A stretch of DNA of 47,997 bases from Planctomycetota bacterium. Its GTDB lineage: Bacteria > Planctomycetota > JAJSAM01 > JAJVHW01. The notes beneath the pieces are model-generated. The model was not told the DNA's origin, did no database searches, and saw only the letters and a program-made list of their open reading frames with translations. The stretch spans positions 1-47,997 of the forward strand of contig JAIOPE010000088.1 in the NCBI GenBank assembly GCA_021414065.1, written 5' to 3'. Made by a program: the position numbers and the translations under genes. This document shows positions 43,731-47,997 of this stretch, piece after piece; positions within the stretch are counted from its first letter, which is position 1, and every line of letters starts with the position of its first letter.

Positions 43731-45326
43731 ATGACACCTCCGGCCACGGCACGGAAACTCGTCCTCATCGGGCTCGACGCGGCCGATCTCGACGTCATGC
43801 GCCCATTGCTCGACCGCGGCGAACTCCCGAACATGGCGCGGCTGTTCGCCGCCGGAGCCAGCGGCATCCTGCATTCGACGTGTCCGCCGGTCTCCGCGCC
43901 GGCGTGGGCGACGTTCCTGACCGGGCTCCAACCGGGCGGCCACGGGCTCTATGCCTTCGTGGTCGAGCGCGAGCAGCGCGGCACGATGCAACTCGCGAAC
44001 TCGTCCGACATCCACGGCGCGAAGGTGTGGGACTGGTGCGCGATGCAGGGCGCGCGCCCCGTCGTCGCGAACGTGCCGGTGACCTGGCCCGCCCCCGTGG
44101 TGAACGGCGCGATCGTGACCGGCATGCTCACGCCGGAGTCGCAGGGCGTGTGCTTCACGCACCCGCCGGAGCTCTCGGACGAGATCCGCCGCGCGGTGCC
44201 CGGGTATCGCATCGACATCGACCGCACGATGATGGACGACCGGGAGGGGCTCTACGCGGCCCTCTCCGAGATGTCGCGCAAACACAAGGACCTGTTCGTC
44301 CACCTGCTCCGCACGCAGCGGTGGGACTGTTTCGTCGGGATCTTCACGAACACCGACCGGGTGCAGCACGCCTTCTGGCGGAACGCGCGCGAGAACGTGG
44401 ACCGGCACTTCCGCGAGTGCGACGCGCATATCGGCGAGATCCTCGCGGAGATCGACCCGGCGAACACCGTGGTCATGCTCATGAGCGACCACGGGTTCCA
44501 GGGCTCGCGCTGGAAGCTCTACGTGAACCGCGCGCTCGAGGACGCCGGGATGCTCGCGACGAAGCGCGCCGCCGCGCTCGACGAGAGCTACGACAGCCGC
44601 CGCCCCGACTTCTTCGAGGGCTTCCAGGGCGGGCGGGGCACGAAGGGCGCCGAGAAGGACGCCGGCCTCGTCGGCAAGGTGCTCGCCGGGATCGGCGTCG
44701 GCGGCACGCTCACGATCGACTGGCCGAAGACCCGCGCGTTCCTGTGGTCGCTCGACACGGGCGGCGTCGCCGTCAACCTGAAGTCGCGGTATCCGCACGG
44801 TTCCGTCGAGGACGCCGACTACGAACGCGTCCGCGACGAAGTGATCGCGACCTTGTCTTCCACGAGGACCGGCGAAGGCGCGCCCGCGTTCCGCTGGGTG
44901 AAGCGGCGCGAGGAGGTCTACCGCGGGCCGTTCGTGCACCTTGCGCCCGACGTGGTGACCGCCCCCGACGACGCCGTGGAGTTCGGCATGGACCTCGACG
45001 CGAAGGAGGCGATGCGCCCGCACCGCCGCGCCGAGGGGCACCACAGCCCGCGCGGGTTCGTTTCCATCACGGGCCCCGGCATTCGCAAGGGCGTCGCGAT
45101 CGAGGCGAACATCGCTGACTGTCTGCCGACGATGCTCCACGCGATGGGACTCGCCGTCCCGCCCGTCTGCGACGGGAAGGTCATGCTCGACGCCTTCGAC
45201 GACGCCAGGCCCGTGCAGGTGCTCGACCCTTCGCGGGTCGCTGCGATCGCCGCGGCGGCGCCGTCCTACTCGGAGGCCGAGGAGGCTGAGTTGCGGAAGT
45301 CGCTCGAGGGGCTCGGCTACCTGTGA
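43731..45326 (+). CDS. Type I phosphodiesterase / alkaline-phosphatase-superfamily protein
   Basis: 531 aa, with no signal peptide. Metal-site motifs follow the nucleotide pyrophosphatase/phosphodiesterase order: LIGLDAADLDVMRPLLDRGELPN, CPPVSAPAWATFLTG (nucleophile region; the usual Thr is Ser here), IFTNTDRVQHAFW (Asp, His), LMSDHGF (Asp, His) and GHHSPRG (His). It probably hydrolyses a phosphodiester or phosphonate; the substrate is not deducible. Homologues with the same opening often act on nucleotide sugars or lipid-linked groups. Its stop overlaps the pyruvate kinase GTG (GTGA). Confidence 0.85.
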   Translation: MTPPATARKLVLIGLDAADLDVMRPLLDRGELPNMARLFAAGASGILHSTCPPVSAPAWATFLTGLQPGGHGLYAFVVEREQRGTMQLANSSDIHGAKVWDWCAMQGARPVVANVPVTWPAPVVNGAIVTGMLTPESQGVCFTHPPELSDEIRRAVPGYRIDIDRTMMDDREGLYAALSEMSRKHKDLFVHLLRTQRWDCFVGIFTNTDRVQHAFWRNARENVDRHFRECDAHIGEILAEIDPANTVVMLMSDHGFQGSRWKLYVNRALEDAGMLATKRAAALDESYDSRRPDFFEGFQGGRGTKGAEKDAGLVGKVLAGIGVGGTLTIDWPKTRAFLWSLDTGGVAVNLKSRYPHGSVEDADYERVRDEVIATLSSTRTGEGAPAFRWVKRREEVYRGPFVHLAPDVVTAPDDAVEFGMDLDAKEAMRPHRRAEGHHSPRGFVSITGPGIRKGVAIEANIADCLPTMLHAMGLAVPPVCDGKVMLDAFDDARPVQVLDPSRVAAIAAAAPSYSEAEEAELRKSLEGLGYL

Positions 45327-47035
45327 CGCAGCGCCGCACGCGCCTCGTCTGCACGATCTCGACGCCACGGACTGGCGGATCGCGGCCGCAGGACGGCGCG
45401 GGGTACGTTCCCGGCCTGATCGCGGCCGGCATGGACGTCGCGCGCGTGAACCTGTCGCACTGCGGCGCTGCGGCCGAGTTCGCGGCCGGTCGCGCTCCGT
45501 CGTACGTGGCCGAGCAGGCGCTGATCCGTGCGGTCCGCGAGGCGTCGGACGCCGCCGGCCCCGAGCGGCACGTCGCGGTGCTGCTGGATCTCCAAGGTGT
45601 GAAAGTGCGCCTGCGGTTGCCGGATGCGCTGCGCGACACAGGGCTCGCGATGGAGGCCGGGGAGACGGTCCGAGTTCGCATCACCCGGGAGCGTTCGAGC
45701 GGCGAGATCGTCTGCGACGGGTCGGAGACGATGCGCCGCGCCGTGGCGCGCGCTGTCGCTGCGGGGCCGCTGTCGGTCGCGATCGGCGACGGCGAGCCCT
45801 TCCTCCGCTGCGACGCCGTCGAGGGCGACGTCGCTGTACTCGTCGCCCCGGAACGTTGCGTTCTGGGACACGGGAAGGGCGTCACCTTCCGAAACGTCCA
45901 CATCGACGGCGAGCCACCGCTGACGGAGAAGGACCGGGTGGACCTCGCTGCGTTCGTCGTCCCGGCGCTGCTTGCGGGCGACGCGGACTTCGTCGCGCTC
46001 TCCTTCACCCAGTCGGGGGCCGACGTGCGGCGCCTGCGCGAGTTCGCCGCGGCGAGCCAGGCGTTCTTCCGTGACGGCACCGTGCCGTCGGATGCAGAGG
46101 ACGCCGAGATCCTGGCGCGACTGGCGGCGGTGCTCCCGCATCTGCGCGACCGCTATCGCGCCACGGCGGATGTCCGCCCGTTCGTCGTCGCGAAGGTCGA
46201 GACAGCGCCGGGCGCCGACGCGATGGACGACATCCTCTCCGAGGCCGACGCCGTGATGGTCGCCCGCGGCGACCTCGGCCTGCACTGCGCGCCGGAGGAC
46301 GTTCCGCGCCTGCAGAAGCGGATGATCCGCGACGCGCGGCGCCTCGGCCGCCCGGCGATCGTCGCCACGCAGATGCTCGAGAGCATGCTCACGGCGCCCG
46401 AACCGCGACGCAGCGAAGCGACCGACGTGTTCAACGCGGTGCTCGATGGCGCCGACGCCGTGATGCTGTCCGGCGAGACCGCGGTGGGGCAGCGGCCCCG
46501 CGAGGCTGCCGCGACGCTCGCCCGGATCGCCGTTGCGGCGGAATCGTGGGAGACCGTCCATCCTGAGACGCGCGAGGCGTGGCTCCGCGCCGTGGAGAAG
46601 GATGTCGCGGCGCGCGCCGCGGCCTGCGCTGGTGCGTCGGGCGCCCCGGCGCCCACGGACCGCGCGTGCGGCGCCGAGACCGTCACGGATCGCGTGACCG
46701 CCGAGTCCGTCCGCACGGCCGAAGCGCTCGGTTGCGCCGCCGTCGTCGCGGCGACCCGGTCCGGCCGCACCGCCCGGAACCTCGCACGCTTCGATCCCAT
46801 GCTCCCGATCGTTGCGATCGTCCCCGACGAACGCGTCGCACGGAGCCTTGCGCTCACCGGATCGGTCCGCGCGGTCGTTGCGTCGGCCACGAGCGGCGAC
46901 GACGCGCTCGCGCGCGGGCTCGCGCGCGCCGTCGAGTGCGAACTGGTTCGCCGCGGCGACCGGGTCGTCGTCGCGTCCGCGCGTCCCGACGACCCACCGG
47001 GCGTGACGACCGCGCTCAGCGTGCGGACCGTGTGA
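45323..47035 (+). CDS. pyk: Pyruvate kinase, predicted K+-independent type
   Basis: 570 aa, GTG start coupled to the upstream stop. The barrel carries GMDVARVNLSHC, DLQGVKVRLRL, GHGKGVTFRNVHI, ADFVALSFTQSGADV, catalytic AKVETAPGADAMDDIL, VARGDLGLH, ATQMLESML and AVMLSGETAVGQRP. The C-terminal domain is present (TAESVRTAEALGCAAVVAATRSGRTARNLARFDP). At the K+ site the usual DTKGPEIRT reads DLQGVKVRL: Leu113, Gln114, Lys117 and Leu120 in rabbit numbering, the set associated with K+-independent enzymes. An insert of about 25-30 residues separates the SFTQ strand from the catalytic Lys region, and another Cys/Ala-rich one sits before the C-terminal domain. Confidence 0.9.
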   Translation: MTQRRTRLVCTISTPRTGGSRPQDGAGYVPGLIAAGMDVARVNLSHCGAAAEFAAGRAPSYVAEQALIRAVREASDAAGPERHVAVLLDLQGVKVRLRLPDALRDTGLAMEAGETVRVRITRERSSGEIVCDGSETMRRAVARAVAAGPLSVAIGDGEPFLRCDAVEGDVAVLVAPERCVLGHGKGVTFRNVHIDGEPPLTEKDRVDLAAFVVPALLAGDADFVALSFTQSGADVRRLREFAAASQAFFRDGTVPSDAEDAEILARLAAVLPHLRDRYRATADVRPFVVAKVETAPGADAMDDILSEADAVMVARGDLGLHCAPEDVPRLQKRMIRDARRLGRPAIVATQMLESMLTAPEPRRSEATDVFNAVLDGADAVMLSGETAVGQRPREAAATLARIAVAAESWETVHPETREAWLRAVEKDVAARAAACAGASGAPAPTDRACGAETVTDRVTAESVRTAEALGCAAVVAATRSGRTARNLARFDPMLPIVAIVPDERVARSLALTGSVRAVVASATSGDDALARGLARAVECELVRRGDRVVVASARPDDPPGVTTALSVRTV

Positions 47036-47107
47036 CGGCGGGGGACGTCGTCGCGAGGCCGTCGGAATCGTGCCGCCGGCCGTCCGCCGCGTGGTAGAGG
47101 AACCAGC

Positions 47108-47997
47108 ATGTCCAACACTCAGTTTCCCGTGCTCGAGTTCATCCTGCGGAACTTCCGCAACTTCAACGCGCGGGCCACGCGCGACGCGACGCTCGCCTAC
47201 TGGCGGCACGTGGAGAAGGGCGGGAAGATGTTCTGGGCGGTCGCGGGCGCGATGTCGTCCGCGCAACTCGGGATCACGCTCGCTCCGGCGATCCGCGCAG
47301 GGCTGATCCACGGTCTCTCGGTGACGGGCGCGAACCTCGAGGAGTCGCTCTTCCGGCTCGTCGCGCACCACGGCTACAAGGATTTCCCGGAGTACCGCTA
47401 CTTCACGAAGGAAGACGACACTCGCATCCTCGAGCAGGGCATGCGGCGCGTGACGGACACGAGCATCCCCGAGGACGAGGCGTTCCGCGCGGTCGAGAAA
47501 ATCATCGTGCCGATGTGGAAGGCGGCCGGCGCCGCGCAGGCGCGGCGGTTCTGGCACGAGTACCTGTTCGACGTCGTGCAGGGGCTCGGCGCGGAGTCGT
47601 ACGAGGGCGACCCCGAAGAGTGCTGGCTCCTCGCGGCGGCCAGGGCCGGGCTCCCGATCGTCGTGCCGGGCCACGAGGACTCCACGTTCGGCAACATCTT
47701 CGCGTCGTACGTGAAGACCGGTGAGTGCAGCGCGCTCGTCGCGAAGTCCGGGATCGAGTACATGGCCGCCTTCTACGACCAGTACCGCGACCTCTCCCAG
47801 GGCGAGGGCTGCGGGTTCTTCCAGATCGGCGGCGGCATCGCGGGCGACTTCCCGATCTGCGTCGTGCCGTCGATCAAGTACGACCTGGGCGAGCCCGTGA
47901 AGCCGTGGGCCTACTTCTGCCAGATCTCCGACTCGACGACCTCGTACGGCTCGTACTCCGGCGCGACCCCGAACGAGAAGATCACGTGGGACAAGCT
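47108..47997 (+). CDS. Deoxyhypusine synthase-like protein (3' partial)
   Basis: The frame runs off the window; 296 codons are visible. It matches the bacterial deoxyhypusine synthase-like family: KMFWAVAGAMSSAQLGITLAPAIRAGLIHGLSVTGANLEES, HGYKDFPEYRYFT, GLPIVVPGHEDSTFGNIFASYV, GFFQIGGGIAGDFPICVVPSI, and SYSGATPNEKITWDK, whose final Lys (296) takes the place of the catalytic Lys in the eukaryotic VSWGK. Bacteria lack eIF5A, so members are thought to transfer an aminobutyl group to small amines (homospermidine synthase-like) or to another acceptor. It begins 72 bp after pyk in the same direction. Confidence 0.88.
   Translation, partial: MSNTQFPVLEFILRNFRNFNARATRDATLAYWRHVEKGGKMFWAVAGAMSSAQLGITLAPAIRAGLIHGLSVTGANLEESLFRLVAHHGYKDFPEYRYFTKEDDTRILEQGMRRVTDTSIPEDEAFRAVEKIIVPMWKAAGAAQARRFWHEYLFDVVQGLGAESYEGDPEECWLLAAARAGLPIVVPGHEDSTFGNIFASYVKTGECSALVAKSGIEYMAAFYDQYRDLSQGEGCGFFQIGGGIAGDFPICVVPSIKYDLGEPVKPWAYFCQISDSTTSYGSYSGATPNEKITWDK

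Noticed and set aside
43424..43752. Minus-strand open frames across the inverted-repeat element as a transposase remnant or an N-terminal extension of the GT2 protein
   Set aside because: No DDE or other transposase motif. The sequence is explained by the nested palindromes, and the GT2 fold begins right at ATG 43423.

Overview
This GC-rich bacterial window carries about 40 protein genes, most of them packed into operons with 4-base start/stop overlaps and GGAGG-type ribosome binding sites. The lineage is probably Planctomycetota. That is inferred from a TIGR03790-family secreted protein, HEAT-repeat and cytochrome-linked secreted proteins, a bacterial deoxyhypusine-synthase-like gene and a GTPase/Roadblock/DUF4388 cluster. 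Myxococcota or a related deep lineage cannot be excluded from sequence alone.

Region 1 (1-12,558): NAD-linked [NiFe] hydrogenase. A plus-strand operon, cut at its 5' end, encodes hoxF-hoxU-hoxY-hoxH, the maturation protease hoxW and a response regulator. It runs head-on into a minus-strand operon hypA-hypB-hypF-hypC-hypD-hypE plus a membrane histidine kinase. The kinase and the response regulator overlap tail to tail by 17 bp at the junction and probably form a two-component pair. Together this is a complete enzyme plus nickel/Fe(CN)2CO cofactor assembly set, apart from whatever lies upstream of base 1.

Region 2 (12,720-22,962), all minus strand: a large secreted TIGR03790 protein, then a distinctive cluster. 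In transcription order the cluster is a giant DUF4388-TPR-TM-PEGA-beta-propeller protein, a TPR-Roadblock protein, a small Roadblock protein, an MglA-like GTPase with a long linker and a C-terminal membrane anchor, and another Roadblock protein. The first two genes share a 33-bp bipartite upstream motif (GTCTCAAG ... CCGATACG with fixed spacing) that resembles a sigma-28-type promoter. This cluster is my best candidate for an undescribed system: a membrane-anchored small-GTPase switch with its own Roadblock partners and a trans-envelope sensor or scaffold.

Region 3 (23,151-29,625), plus strand: a biosynthetic operon with a carboxymuconolactone-decarboxylase-like protein, psd, pssA, folK, panC, ispE and a trifunctional AroD-AroE-AroK fusion. 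A compact multi-hairpin inverted-repeat element follows it.

Region 4 (29,862-38,653): secreted or membrane proteins. These are a HEAT-repeat protein, a lipoprotein joining a CX5R phosphatase-like domain to a C-terminal CxxCH cytochrome motif, an orphan Fe(III)-type binding protein, a DUF255 thioredoxin-like protein and an anchored trypsin-like protease. A 67-bp direct repeat lies between two of them.

Region 5 (38,654-47,997): a B3/B4-domain protein beside a frameshifted HAD-hydrolase remnant, a CAU tRNA (probably elongator Met), a PP2C-cNMP-binding fusion, a persulfide dioxygenase-rhodanese fusion, a GT2 glycosyltransferase, a 236-bp element with 31-bp terminal inverted repeats, a phosphodiesterase, a pyruvate kinase with the K+-independent residue signature, and a deoxyhypusine-synthase-like gene that runs off the end.
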